NCBI GenBank assembly: GCA_018223385.1
Contig: JAGTTR010000003.1
Coordinates: forward strand, 1-64,000
Source of the DNA: Oscillospiraceae bacterium Marseille-Q3528
GTDB taxonomy: Bacteria > Bacillota > Clostridia > Lachnospirales > Lachnospiraceae
DNA length: 64,000 bases
Direction: 5' to 3'
Part shown: one piece after another, positions 1 to 9,020 of the stretch
How the letters are laid out: the number at the start of each line of letters is the position of its first letter
How positions within the stretch are numbered: position 1 is the stretch's first letter
Notes under the pieces: model-generated
Database searches by the model: none
Seen by the model: the letters and a program-made list of their open reading frames with translations, nothing else
What the model was told of the DNA's origin: nothing
Position numbers and translations under genes: made by a program

Positions 1-43
1 TAATAATAACATTCAAGTAGAGACAGAAAAGAAAAACAATGTA

Positions 44-505
44 ATGGAATACGACTTTACTACTATGAACAAGTCTGGGGATATTTTTGCATTGGCAAAA
101 GCATTTTTGTCAATTTCTAAAATGACAAATAAAAAATTACAAAAACTTTGTTATTATGCAAAAGCATGGTATTTAGCACTTTATGATTGTAATTTGATTT
201 CGGAGCAGTTTCAAGCATGGGTCCATGGAGCAGTTCAACCTGCGTTATATCAAAAATACAAACAATATGGATATAGCGATATTCCTAAATTTACTAATAT
301 TCAAGAAATTCCTGAGGAATTCCTTTCATTTGCAAAGGAAATATATGCTTCTTATGGTCATTTAACAGGAGATGATCTTGAAAGGATTAATCATCAAGAG
401 ACTCCATGGATAGAGGCAAGGGGAGATTGTAAACCATGGGAAAATTGCAGTAATGAGATATCTGAAGAAAGCATGAAAGCGTTTTACAGAAAGATGATGG
501 TATAA
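44..505 (+). CDS. Panacea/SocA-type antitoxin domain protein (DUF4065), possibly 5'-truncated
   Basis: The protein resembles the Panacea (DUF4065, SocA/GepA-like) domain: an N-terminal stretch with KLQKLCYYAKAW, then a W-H-G-A-V core and a C-terminal region with a conserved ETPW. Panacea proteins neutralise diverse toxins encoded next to them. The next gene starts directly after this stop codon, as expected of a toxin-antitoxin pair. No good ribosome binding site precedes this ATG, and the frame stays open upstream to base 2, so the true start may lie outside the window; some Panacea antitoxins carry an extra N-terminal DNA-binding domain. Family call fairly sure, start uncertain. Confidence 0.75.
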   Translation: MEYDFTTMNKSGDIFALAKAFLSISKMTNKKLQKLCYYAKAWYLALYDCNLISEQFQAWVHGAVQPALYQKYKQYGYSDIPKFTNIQEIPEEFLSFAKEIYASYGHLTGDDLERINHQETPWIEARGDCKPWENCSNEISEESMKAFYRKMMV

Positions 506-1078
506 ATGAAGAAAATACCGCAGGCAAAAGCAAAAAAAGAGACGAGAATTACGCCAAACAATATCGCAATAGAGAATAAGCATGAAAAAGTCTTGTTTTC
601 GTTCGAAGCTGTTGAAAAAAATGAATATTTTAATTTGGATGGTACATGTCAAAATTGGGCTGCGGATTTATTTGATACAATGCAAAAGGTATCAGGAATA
701 GAGCTAAAGGATATATATGCTGGGAAATATTCTGGAAAAACATCTCCATTTCGGATTCATCGACATGAAGATGCGAAGCCCCCATGCAAGCTTCCGCCTA
801 ATATCTTGTTAGAAGATATGTGGCAGATAAGAATATCCATAAGTAAAGGAGGAATTCATGGGATTTTTTCCGATAATATCTTCTATGTAATCTGGTTTGA
901 TCCACAGCATAATTTGTATCCTGATAAAAATCATGGTGGGTTAAAGAAGGTAATTCCTCCATCAACATGCTGCAAAGATCGTGATATAGAACTCGAACAG
1001 CTAAAAGAAAAAATAGATAGATTGCAACAAGACTGTGAGTTTTGGGAAGCGTATGCTCAAAAAAAGGAAGAAACTTAA
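506..1078 (+). CDS. Unrecognised 190-aa protein, candidate toxin partner of the Panacea gene
   Basis: The ATG follows the TAA of the Panacea gene with no gap, so the two are translationally coupled. I do not recognise a family. Visible features are a mixed central region (about residues 100-140) with a motif like F-Y-V-I-W-F-D-P-x-H-N-L-Y-P, several His and Cys residues, and a C-terminal heptad-like coiled coil (about 160-187). Calling it a toxin rests only on its position beside a Panacea-type gene. A housekeeping partner or a phage-derived protein is equally possible. Confidence 0.55.
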   Translation: MKKIPQAKAKKETRITPNNIAIENKHEKVLFSFEAVEKNEYFNLDGTCQNWAADLFDTMQKVSGIELKDIYAGKYSGKTSPFRIHRHEDAKPPCKLPPNILLEDMWQIRISISKGGIHGIFSDNIFYVIWFDPQHNLYPDKNHGGLKKVIPPSTCCKDRDIELEQLKEKIDRLQQDCEFWEAYAQKKEET

Positions 1079-1654
1079 TAATTTTGATGATATTTTGGCT
1101 CTTTTTTGGCTCTAAAAATTTGGATTGACACAAATACAAGAAGAAATTTTGAGAAATGAGAATAATAAAATCAATAAAAATCATAGAAAAGCAGCCAGTG
1201 CAAATTATCCGCCCAAGAGTTTGAGTAGCTTGAAAAATCGCGGAAAAGCCCATAAATAAAGGCTTTGCGGGCAGTCGAAAAGACCAAATGGAGTGCAAAT
1301 GGAGTTTAAAAAATATTTTTTTCTCTTGTTTATATTCCAGATTCACCTGCAAATTTCGTGAAATCAGTTATTCTCATAAAATAAAATTAGAGTAAATATG
1401 AAGAACAGTTTGTTTTGATTGAAGTGATTTTCGTCAAGGCAGACTGTTTTTTTGTTGCCTGCATTTAGAAAACAGATACCACAGAAAGGTTCTTTATTTT
1501 CGATGAGTTTAAACTCCATGACACAGTAAGCACACTGATGGAGAATTAAAAAACAAGAAAATTTGATAAATTTCGGAAAATGATGTCCGATTTTGTATCT
1601 GCCAGTACAGAGTATATGAAGAGATAAATATTCAAAAAACAGGAGGTACTGATT
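1079..1654. other. 576-bp AT-rich intergenic stretch, no clear gene
   Basis: No convincing gene is seen. On the minus strand about 1390-1560 there is a short open stretch with two Cys-x-x-Cys-like pairs and no start or ribosome binding site, which may be a gene remnant. The stretch lies between the Panacea pair and the HTH pair and may be a recombination scar. Confidence 0.4.
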
Positions 1655-1882
1655 ATGCAGAACAAATTATTTTTAAAGGCGGCCGATATATGTGAACTTC
1701 TTGAAGTAAAACAGACATCGGCTTATGAGATCATCGGAAATCTGAACAAGGAACTGGAAGGACAGGGCTACCTGACGCTTAGAGGAAAAGTTCCGACAAA
1801 GTATTTTGTGAAGCGTTTCTATGGAGTGGAAGATACTTGTGAGATTCCACAGGAAGAGGGAAAGGAATGGTTTCATGCGTAA
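1655..1882 (+). CDS. Small helix-turn-helix protein, excisionase/regulator-like
   Basis: A 75-residue protein with a helix-turn-helix near the N-terminus (about residues 8-30, A-D-I-C-E-L-L-E-V-K-Q-T-S-A-Y) and a basic wing ending in V-P-T-K-Y. Proteins of this size and layout are common regulators or excisionase-like factors on Clostridia mobile elements. The ribosome binding site AGGAGG lies about 8 bases before the ATG. The next gene overlaps its stop by 8 bases and is a clear paralogue. Molecular role not determined. Confidence 0.7.
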   Translation: MQNKLFLKAADICELLEVKQTSAYEIIGNLNKELEGQGYLTLRGKVPTKYFVKRFYGVEDTCEIPQEEGKEWFHA

Positions 1883-2102
1883 GAGAAAAATGTATTTATC
1901 AGTGGAAGACATTGCAGAACTCTTTGGATTATCAGTTTCGTTTGCTTACCGGGTGGTGGAAAGAATGAATGCCGATCTGGCAAGCAAGAACTATTATGTG
2001 ATTCTCGGTCGGGTGCCAACCCGCTATGTAGAGGACAAGATCTATGGTTTTTTGTTTCTCAGCTTTCGGTATTCTCTCGGCGAATATCCTTTCAACTTGT
2101 GA
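1875..2102 (+). CDS. Second small helix-turn-helix protein, C-terminus replaced at a junction
   Basis: Paralogue of the preceding gene: both share the V-E-D-I-A-E-L-F/A-D-I-C-E-L-L helix-turn-helix and the R-V-P-T-R-Y/K-V-P-T-K-Y wing. I chose the ATG at 1875, which has a GAGGGAAAGGA site upstream inside the preceding gene. After residue 56 (about base 2043) the frame runs into the antisense of the 3' end of the AraC gene, so the last 19 residues are probably not native. This suggests that the original gene end was lost when the lactose locus and this fragment were joined. Confidence 0.6.
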   Translation: MRKRKMYLSVEDIAELFGLSVSFAYRVVERMNADLASKNYYVILGRVPTRYVEDKIYGFLFLSFRYSLGEYPFNL

Positions 2103-2908
2103 AAAAGCCGACTGAAATAAAGCTGGTTATCATATCCGACAATCTTGGAAATCTCATTGATGGAATAAGTTGTTGTTTCAAGTAACATCTGAGCATTGTT
2201 GATGCGGATTCCCACAATGAATTGCATTGGTGTAGAACCGGTATATTTTTTGAAATTTCGGATAAACCAGCTGACACTCATGCCTCGTGAGGCAGCATAA
2301 TCATCAATATTGATATTTTGATTGTAGTTTTCACTGAAAAAGGTAACAGCATTATCCATCTCATGATCAAGATATTCATTTTTTAATATGTGCTCTCTTG
2401 TCAGTTCCCGGTGGAAACTAATCAGAAGATGACGTAGCAAAAGGACAAGCATTTCCTCATAATTATCTTGACAGCGTTGGAGCTCGATAATGATACATTT
2501 GAAAATTTGTTCATATTCATTAGATGTACCCACTTGAAAGACACGTTCTTTATCCGGAAACCCATATTGACGTAAGATATTTTTCACATTGCTTCCTGTG
2601 AAGTGAATCCAGTATACTTCTGTCTTATCTTCTCCGTAATATTCATATTTCTGAAGTTCTTTCGGTCTGTACAGTACAATGTTGCCGGCTGGAACAATCG
2701 TTTCGTTATTTACATTATCAAAATGAAAATGCCCACAACCAGCAGTGATATATATAATCTGATAATCCAGACGACCCCTTGAACGGTAGGTAGGAAGTTT
2801 GGGATGTCTGGAAAGACGGTAAGTACCACAGCTACCTACAATCAGCGGACGACTTTTGTCTTTGAAATCCATATGTGAGTGGTTCAAATAACCGGTGTTC
2901 AAATACAT
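2042..2908 (-). CDS. AraC-family transcriptional regulator of the lactose locus
   Basis: A 288-residue regulator with an N-terminal cupin-like sensor (about 20-130, with G-C-G-H-F-H-F and an I-V-P-A-G-N-I-V-L-Y-R-P strand) and a C-terminal double helix-turn-helix (about 185-285, ending in Y-S-P-R-E-Y-R-K). AraC proteins with this layout bind a sugar through the cupin and activate divergent or nearby promoters. It is divergent from the beta-galactosidase gene, with a 200-bp shared control region, so it is inferred to control lactose or galactoside use. Confidence 0.9.
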   Translation of the reverse strand: MYLNTGYLNHSHMDFKDKSRPLIVGSCGTYRLSRHPKLPTYRSRGRLDYQIIYITAGCGHFHFDNVNNETIVPAGNIVLYRPKELQKYEYYGEDKTEVYWIHFTGSNVKNILRQYGFPDKERVFQVGTSNEYEQIFKCIIIELQRCQDNYEEMLVLLLRHLLISFHRELTREHILKNEYLDHEMDNAVTFFSENYNQNINIDDYAASRGMSVSWFIRNFKKYTGSTPMQFIVGIRINNAQMLLETTTYSINEISKIVGYDNQLYFSRLFHKLKGYSPREYRKLRNKKP

Positions 2909-2954
2909 AGGACAGCACCTCTTTTCGCACTTTTTATCATTGTATCATTTAGTG

Positions 2955-2998
2955 CATATTTTGTCTAATCCAATTCATAGACATATTTTGCGGATTAG
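2955..2998 (+). promoter_or_regulatory. Candidate AraC operator between the regulator and beta-galactosidase
   Basis: Two copies of CATATTTTG lie at 2955-2963 and 2982-2990, exactly 27 bp apart. They are interleaved with an inverted pair CTAATCC (2965-2971) and GGATTAG (2992-2998). Direct repeats just upstream of the promoter are typical of AraC-family activator sites. A TATATA-rich -10-like stretch follows at about 3007. Binding is inferred. Confidence 0.45.
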
Positions 2999-3108
2999 GA
3001 TAAGCTATATATAACATAACTAAGGAACGTAAACAAAAAAGTAAAGTATAAGGTTTGCTTTAGGAAAACAAAGAACAAAAAAGTATATGTATTGGAGAAG
3101 AGTTATTT

Positions 3109-6100
3109 ATGATCGTACCACGTTATTATGAAAATCTAAGCGTACTGCACGAAAACACAATGCCAGCCAGAGCCTATTATATTCCGGCATCCAAAAGAAT
3201 GGATAACTTGGTGGAACACAGAGAAGAATCAGATCGTATGCAGTTATTGAATGGAACTTGGAAATTCCAGTATTTTAACAGCATCTATGACATACAGGAT
3301 TCTTTCTTTGAGAAGAATTATGATACAGAAAATTTTGATGAGATTCAGGTTCCAAGTGTATGGCAGATGGCAGGATATGATACACACCAGTATACAAACA
3401 TCCGGTATCCGTTTCCGTTTGATCCACCATATGTGCCACAGGATATTCCGTGTGGAGCTTATGTACATAATTTTGAGTACAGCAGAGATGAGAAAGCATT
3501 AAAAGCTTTTTTGAACTTTGAAGGAGTAGACAGCTGCTTTTATGTATGGATCAATGGCTCTTACATAGGATACAGCCAGGTTTCACATATGACCAGTGAG
3601 TTTGATGTTACCGATGTACTTCAGGATGGAACGAATACGGTGGCAGTGTTGGTAATGAAATGGTGTGATGGTTCCTATTTGGAAGATCAGGACAAATTCC
3701 GTATGAGTGGTATTTTCCGGGATGTGTACATTTTGAAACGCCCAAAACAGGCAATCAGTGATTATCATATTAAAACAAGAATTGAGGATATGCTTGCGAA
3801 AGTAGAAATTGAAATGAAATTCTACTCTCCGTTAAATGTAAAAATTTCGATTGAAGATAGAAACGGAGCAGTTGTAGCACTAGGAAGTATTGCTGAAGAA
3901 GGAACAGCTGTATTAGAAATCGCAAGTCCGGAACTTTGGAATACAGAAAATCCATATCTATATAAACTGATTCTTGAAACAGAGAATGAAGTAATTGTAG
4001 ATTACATTGCATTAAGAAAGATAGAGATTAAAGACCAGGTCATTTACCTAAATGGACAGAAGATTAAATTCCGTGGAGTCAATCGTCATGATTCTGATCC
4101 GGTTACTGGGTTTACGATCAGCCGGGAACAGATTATAACGGATCTTACGTTAATGAAGCAGCATAATTTTAATGCGATCCGTTCCAGCCACTATCCGAAC
4201 GCACCATTTTTCTATGAAATGTGTGACAAGTATGGATTCATGGTAATAGATGAAGCAGATATTGAAGCTCATGGTCCATTTATGATCTACAGAAAAGAAG
4301 ACACCGATTACAATCGGTTCAAACGATGGAATGAGAAGATTGCAGATGATCCGGTGTGGGAAGAGGCAATCGTTGATCGCGTAAAACTCATGGTGGAACG
4401 TGACAAAAACCGTTTCTGTATTGTTATGTGGTCAATGGGAAATGAGAGTGCTTATGGCTGCAACTTTGAAAAAGCACTGGAATGGACAAAGAATTTTGAT
4501 CCAGACCGTATCACACAATATGAGAGTGCAAGATACCGTAATTATGATGAAACATATGATTACAGCAATCTGGATGTGTACAGCCGGATGTATCCGGCGC
4601 TTTCCGAAATTCAGGAATATCTGGATAAAGATGGAAGCAAACCCTTCCTTTTGGTAGAGTACTGTCACAGTATGGGAAACGGACCTGGAGATTTTGAAGA
4701 TTACTTCCAGATGATTCAGGATAATGATAAAATGTGCGGCGGCTTTGTCTGGGAATGGTGTGACCATGCGATTGCTCATGGAACTGCTGAGAATGGAAAG
4801 ACTATATATGCTTATGGGGGCGACCATGGAGAAGAAATTCATGATGGCAACTTCTGTATGGATGGATTAGTATATCCGGACAGAACGGTACATACAGGAC
4901 TTTTGGAATACAAGAATGTTTATCGCCCGGCAAGGGTTATTTCCTATGACAAAGAAAGCGGAGAACTGGTGCTTCATAACTACATGGATTTTGATGACTT
5001 GAAAGATTATGTGAAGATCAGTTATGAACTGACGCAGGACGGGCTTGTAATCAGCAAAGGTAAACTCCCAGAAGTTTCAGCAGCACCACACAGTGAAGGA
5101 AAAATAAACCTTAAAATCAATGTGCCAGAGAGTGGAAAATGTTATTTAAAATTTATTTACCATCTGAAAAAGGAATTGCCACTGTTGGATGAAGACCATA
5201 TCCTTGGATTTGATGAGATCGAAGTAAGCCAGAAGGATGCCAAATGCCAGTTAGCAGAAAAATGGATTGAAAAAACAGTGACGGATTCTGAATTACAGGT
5301 GAGTGAAGATGATACACAGATTCATATCAAAGGTCGTGAATTCGCATATACAATCGACCGACGGACTGCACTTTTTACAGAGATGAAATTTGCAGGTCGG
5401 GAATATCTGAACCACCCGATGGAATTAAATATCTGGAGGGCACCAACAGATAATGATATGTACATCAAGTCTGAATGGAAGAAAGCCCATTATGATAAAG
5501 CTTATACAAGAGCTTACACGACACAGGTCGTGCAGGGAAAGCATGGTGTGAAAATTACAAGCCATGCATCCGTTGTGGCAAAGACAGTACAGAAGATTCT
5601 TGATGTGACGATCACATGGAAAATAGAAGCTGCTGGAAAGATTGATGCAGATATTGCAGTAACAAAAGACGATGAATTCCCGGATCTTCCGAGATTTGGT
5701 GTGAGGATGTTCCTAGATAAAAAACTTTCAGCTGTAAGATACTTTGGAATGGGACCACAGGAAAGCTATCGAGATAAGCATCAGGCTGCGAGCCACGGTC
5801 TGTACCGGGCAAATGTAGGGGATTTACATGAGGACTATATCCGTCCACAGGAAAATGGAAGCCATTACGATTGTGAATATGTAGAGCTTAACAACAGCCG
5901 ATATGGAATTGTGGCATCCGCAGAAAAGGCATTTTCATTCAATGCTTCTTATTATACACAGGAAGAACTTGAGAAGAAAACACATAATTATGAATTAGCA
6001 GAATCCGACAGTGTAGTTCTTTGTGTTGATTATGCATTAAATGGAATAGGTTCTAACAGTTGTGGCCCAGTTGTATTGGAGCAGTACCGATTTGATGATG

Positions 6101-6147
6101 TATTATTCCGATTCCGGTTTACGCTGATACCGTATGTAAAGGGATAA
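3109..6147 (+). CDS. lacZ: Beta-galactosidase, glycoside hydrolase family 2 (LacZ type)
   Basis: A 1012-residue cytoplasmic GH2 enzyme of the long LacZ type; no signal peptide. Order: jelly-roll sugar-binding domain (about 30-210), immunoglobulin-like domain (about 215-305), TIM barrel from R-G-V-N-R-H-D (about 325) to about 620, then C-terminal beta-sandwich domains including the small chain (about 730-1010). The acid/base Glu is E446 in G-N-E-S-A and the nucleophile is E517 in V-E-Y-C-H-S-M-G-N. The ribosome binding site is GGAGAAGAG. It hydrolyses lactose or related beta-galactosides delivered by the symporter gene downstream. Confidence 0.96.
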   Translation: MIVPRYYENLSVLHENTMPARAYYIPASKRMDNLVEHREESDRMQLLNGTWKFQYFNSIYDIQDSFFEKNYDTENFDEIQVPSVWQMAGYDTHQYTNIRYPFPFDPPYVPQDIPCGAYVHNFEYSRDEKALKAFLNFEGVDSCFYVWINGSYIGYSQVSHMTSEFDVTDVLQDGTNTVAVLVMKWCDGSYLEDQDKFRMSGIFRDVYILKRPKQAISDYHIKTRIEDMLAKVEIEMKFYSPLNVKISIEDRNGAVVALGSIAEEGTAVLEIASPELWNTENPYLYKLILETENEVIVDYIALRKIEIKDQVIYLNGQKIKFRGVNRHDSDPVTGFTISREQIITDLTLMKQHNFNAIRSSHYPNAPFFYEMCDKYGFMVIDEADIEAHGPFMIYRKEDTDYNRFKRWNEKIADDPVWEEAIVDRVKLMVERDKNRFCIVMWSMGNESAYGCNFEKALEWTKNFDPDRITQYESARYRNYDETYDYSNLDVYSRMYPALSEIQEYLDKDGSKPFLLVEYCHSMGNGPGDFEDYFQMIQDNDKMCGGFVWEWCDHAIAHGTAENGKTIYAYGGDHGEEIHDGNFCMDGLVYPDRTVHTGLLEYKNVYRPARVISYDKESGELVLHNYMDFDDLKDYVKISYELTQDGLVISKGKLPEVSAAPHSEGKINLKINVPESGKCYLKFIYHLKKELPLLDEDHILGFDEIEVSQKDAKCQLAEKWIEKTVTDSELQVSEDDTQIHIKGREFAYTIDRRTALFTEMKFAGREYLNHPMELNIWRAPTDNDMYIKSEWKKAHYDKAYTRAYTTQVVQGKHGVKITSHASVVAKTVQKILDVTITWKIEAAGKIDADIAVTKDDEFPDLPRFGVRMFLDKKLSAVRYFGMGPQESYRDKHQAASHGLYRANVGDLHEDYIRPQENGSHYDCEYVELNNSRYGIVASAEKAFSFNASYYTQEELEKKTHNYELAESDSVVLCVDYALNGIGSNSCGPVVLEQYRFDDVLFRFRFTLIPYVKG

Positions 6148-6182
6148 TAAAGTTTCATGTAACCCGTAAACAAGGAAAGAGA

Positions 6183-6235
6183 GTCTGATTGTAATGTAAA
6201 GTCCGGATATACAGAGCAATCAGACAAAATTAGAG
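6183..6235 (+). other. Intercistronic stem-loop between lacZ and the symporter gene
   Basis: GTCTGATTG (6183-6191) pairs perfectly with CAATCAGAC (6227-6235), followed by AAAATTAG rather than a T-run. This could stabilise or partly separate the two messages; it is not a classical terminator. Confidence 0.5.
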
Positions 6236-6314
6236 AAAAAAACAGAATTAGATATCATACGGTTAGACATATGGAGATTCTAAGTGCGATGAAGATGAGG
6301 AGCAAAGAAATTCG

Positions 6315-7712
6315 ATGGAAGAAAAAAAGTATTTGAAATGGTATAACAAAATTGGATATGGATCAGGTGATATTGCAGGTAATGTAGTCTATGCCTTCCT
6401 GACATCTTTCATGATGCCCTATCTGACAGACTCAGTAGGACTTGCTGCAGGTGTCGTAGGTACCCTGATTGCCGTATCAAAACTATTTGATGGTTTCACG
6501 GATATATTTTTTGGATCGATGATTGACAAAACACACAGTAAAATGGGAAAAGCGAAGCCATGGATGCTATACGGATATATTGGTTGTGCCATTACGCTGG
6601 TCTGCTGCTTTACAGTACCGGTCAGTTTGGGAACAACGGCTAAATATGCATGGTTCTTTATTTCATATACACTGTTAAATGGCGTGTTTTATACAGCAAA
6701 CAATATTGCTTACTCAGCACTTACGTCACTGATTACAAAGAACAGCAAAGAGCGTGTACAGATGGGATCTTACCGTTTTATTTTTGCATTTTCAACAAGT
6801 CTTCTGATTCAGGCGATTACAGTTGGATTTGTAGATAAATGCGGTGGAGATGCTGCGGCATGGAGAACGGTTGCTATTATCTATGCAATCATTGGTCTGG
6901 TCGTAAATACGATTTCAGCACTTTCTGTTAAGGAACTTCCGGAGGAGGAACTTAATGAAGGAGAAGTAAAGAATGATAATGAAAAGTATGGAATGGTACA
7001 GGCATTCAAGCTTCTTGTCAAAAACAAATATTACATGATGATTTGTGGAACATATATTTTACAGCAGTTATATGGTGCCATGATTGGAGCTGGCATTTAT
7101 TACATGACATGGGTACTGAAAAATAAGAATTTGTTTGGACAATTTGCATGGGCAGTAAATATTCCACTGATCATTGCCCTGATTTTTACACCGACATTCG
7201 TTGGTAAGTGGAAAGGCATGTATAAATTGAACTTAAGAGGTTATGTCTTAGCAGTCATCGGTAGAGCACTTGTTGTTGTTGCCGGATATATGGGTAGTGT
7301 TCCGCTGATGATGGCGTTTACAGCTCTTGCAGCCTTGGGTCAGGGACCATGGCAGGGAGATATGAATGCTGTTATTGCATCCTGCTCTGAATACACTTAT
7401 CTTACACAGGGAAAGAGAATTGATGGAACGATGTACTCTTGTACTTCTCTTGGTGTAAAAATCGGTGGAGGTATTGGAACCGCTGTTGTTGGATGGATGC
7501 TTGAACTCAGTGGATATGTCGGAAAAAATGCAATTCAGCCACAGTCTGCACTTGATATGATGCAGTTCATGTATCTTTGGCTTCCGTTAATCTTTGATGT
7601 ATTGATTATGTTTGTACTTTCAAGAATGAATGTAGAAGATGCAAATAAAAAACTGAAAGCAGAAAAAGGAATTGCTACAGATGAAGTAACAGATGCATCA
7701 GACATAAATTAG
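6315..7712 (+). CDS. GPH-family sugar:cation symporter (MelB/LacS-like, no EIIA domain)
   Basis: A 465-residue membrane protein with about 12 hydrophobic segments. It starts with the G-Y-G-S-G-D motif typical of glycoside-pentoside-hexuronide symporters and has the D-G-x-x-D-x-x-x-G motif in the first cytoplasmic loop (about residues 57-67). It lacks the EIIA-like C-terminal domain found in LacS. Placed 167 bp after the beta-galactosidase, it probably brings lactose or galactosides into the cell with a cation. The exact sugar and cation cannot be read from the sequence. Confidence 0.9.
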   Translation: MEEKKYLKWYNKIGYGSGDIAGNVVYAFLTSFMMPYLTDSVGLAAGVVGTLIAVSKLFDGFTDIFFGSMIDKTHSKMGKAKPWMLYGYIGCAITLVCCFTVPVSLGTTAKYAWFFISYTLLNGVFYTANNIAYSALTSLITKNSKERVQMGSYRFIFAFSTSLLIQAITVGFVDKCGGDAAAWRTVAIIYAIIGLVVNTISALSVKELPEEELNEGEVKNDNEKYGMVQAFKLLVKNKYYMMICGTYILQQLYGAMIGAGIYYMTWVLKNKNLFGQFAWAVNIPLIIALIFTPTFVGKWKGMYKLNLRGYVLAVIGRALVVVAGYMGSVPLMMAFTALAALGQGPWQGDMNAVIASCSEYTYLTQGKRIDGTMYSCTSLGVKIGGGIGTAVVGWMLELSGYVGKNAIQPQSALDMMQFMYLWLPLIFDVLIMFVLSRMNVEDANKKLKAEKGIATDEVTDASDIN

Positions 7713-7799
7713 AATTGACAGGAGAAAGCGTTGTCTGGTCGTTGCTCGATGAGACAGTGCTTTTTTCTATATATAAAGTGATAGAACTGTATTTTGAAA

Positions 7800-7925
7800 A
7801 TAAAAAAGGACCACTTCATTTTTGTGAAATGGCCTTAAGAAAATATTCGGTTTTCACAAAATAGTCCTTTTAGTATTTATACATGGTAAGGATGCTCAAA
7901 ATATTCAGTGTAGAATACTAAAAGG
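7800..7925. repeat. Nested inverted repeats after the symporter gene
   Basis: The 351-bp gap between the symporter and the next AraC gene contains a nest of repeats. One arm, AAAAAGGACC with TTTTTGTGAAA, recurs inverted as TTTTCACAAAATAGTCCTTTT (about 7851-7871). A perfect 12-bp inverted pair CCTTTTAGTATT (7866-7877) and AATACTAAAAGG (7914-7925) overlaps it. The first pair can form a terminator-like hairpin for the lactose genes; the second may be a regulator site or an alternative fold. No gene is seen in the gap. Confidence 0.55.
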
Positions 7926-8063
7926 TCATTCAGATATTTTTTTAGGTTGCTCATTTGCAATTCCTCCTTTCCTTATTTACAAGTTGATTATAAGATAGGT
8001 GTAAAAGGATTGCTTGCCAAATCGAAAGAAGATATAGACAAATGTTGCAAAGGGGAGTATTTC

Positions 8064-8864
8064 ATGCAGTTAAAATATGTTGACACAAAAGAGGAGATTA
8101 TAGCAATAAATAGGAAGTCAAAACATATTGAACCACATCTTCATAATGCACTGGAGATCGTTTGTGTAACAAGTGGATCATTAGAACTTGGTGTCGGACA
8201 GGAACTATACCATATGGAAAAAGGAGATATAGGCTTTGTATTTCCAGATGTTATTCATCACTATCAGGTACTGACACCCGGTGTAAATAAAGCGACTTAT
8301 CTGATCGCATCGCCATTTACGATAGTCAAATTTGCAGATATCATGCAATCCATGGCTCCTGAATACCCAATCATCAAAGCGGAAAAGGTTGAACCGGAGG
8401 TATATAGGGTTATAAATGCAATTTTAGAGACAGAACAGTCGGATATTACTGTTGCGCAGGCATATCTTCAAATTGTGTTGGCACGCTGCATAGGAAAACT
8501 GAATCTAGTAGAGAAGAGTCATGTGGGGAGCAAAGACCTTATTTACCAGACGGTTTCCTATGTATCAGCAAATTTCAAGAAAAAGTTATCATTGGAAGAA
8601 ATGGCAAAAGACCTGGGTGTAAGTAAATATGTCTTATCCAGACTCTTTTCCAAAATCTTTCATAGAAATTTCAATCAGTATCTTAATGATGCAAGGTTGA
8701 ACTATGCATGTCATCGTTTGGAAAATACGAGCGATTCTATTACAAATATTTGCCTGGATAGTGGATTTGAAAGCCAGAGGACATTTAACCGGGTATTCAA
8801 GGAAAGATATAAAATTTCGCCAAGTGACTATCGAAGTACATGTGTGAAGGATATGCAGTCATAA
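8064..8864 (+). CDS. AraC-family transcriptional regulator with cupin sensor
   Basis: I place the start at 8064, where AAAGGGGAG precedes ATG; an upstream in-frame start at 7947 lacks a good site and adds an unlikely 39-residue leader. The 266-residue product has an N-terminal cupin (H-x-H-x-x-x-E-I at about residues 23-32, then G-D-I-G-F-V-F-P-D-V-I-H) and a C-terminal AraC domain (about 165-262, with S-G-F-E-S-Q-R-T-F-N-R-V-F-K and I-S-P-S-D-Y-R). It may act on the upstream sugar genes or on the HAD gene downstream; neither is shown. Confidence 0.87.
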   Translation: MQLKYVDTKEEIIAINRKSKHIEPHLHNALEIVCVTSGSLELGVGQELYHMEKGDIGFVFPDVIHHYQVLTPGVNKATYLIASPFTIVKFADIMQSMAPEYPIIKAEKVEPEVYRVINAILETEQSDITVAQAYLQIVLARCIGKLNLVEKSHVGSKDLIYQTVSYVSANFKKKLSLEEMAKDLGVSKYVLSRLFSKIFHRNFNQYLNDARLNYACHRLENTSDSITNICLDSGFESQRTFNRVFKERYKISPSDYRSTCVKDMQS

Positions 8865-9020
8865 AATGTTCTGCAGATAGAAAAATTTACTTTGAGTTCA
8901 CACCGCTATGCATTTGATTTTATGCATGGATGATACAATGTTAAAATGGTCGTAGAAAACAGATTTTTCTGAAGTGAAAGAACAAGGCATACTCTAAAGA
9001 GAAAGAAAGGCAGGATATAT

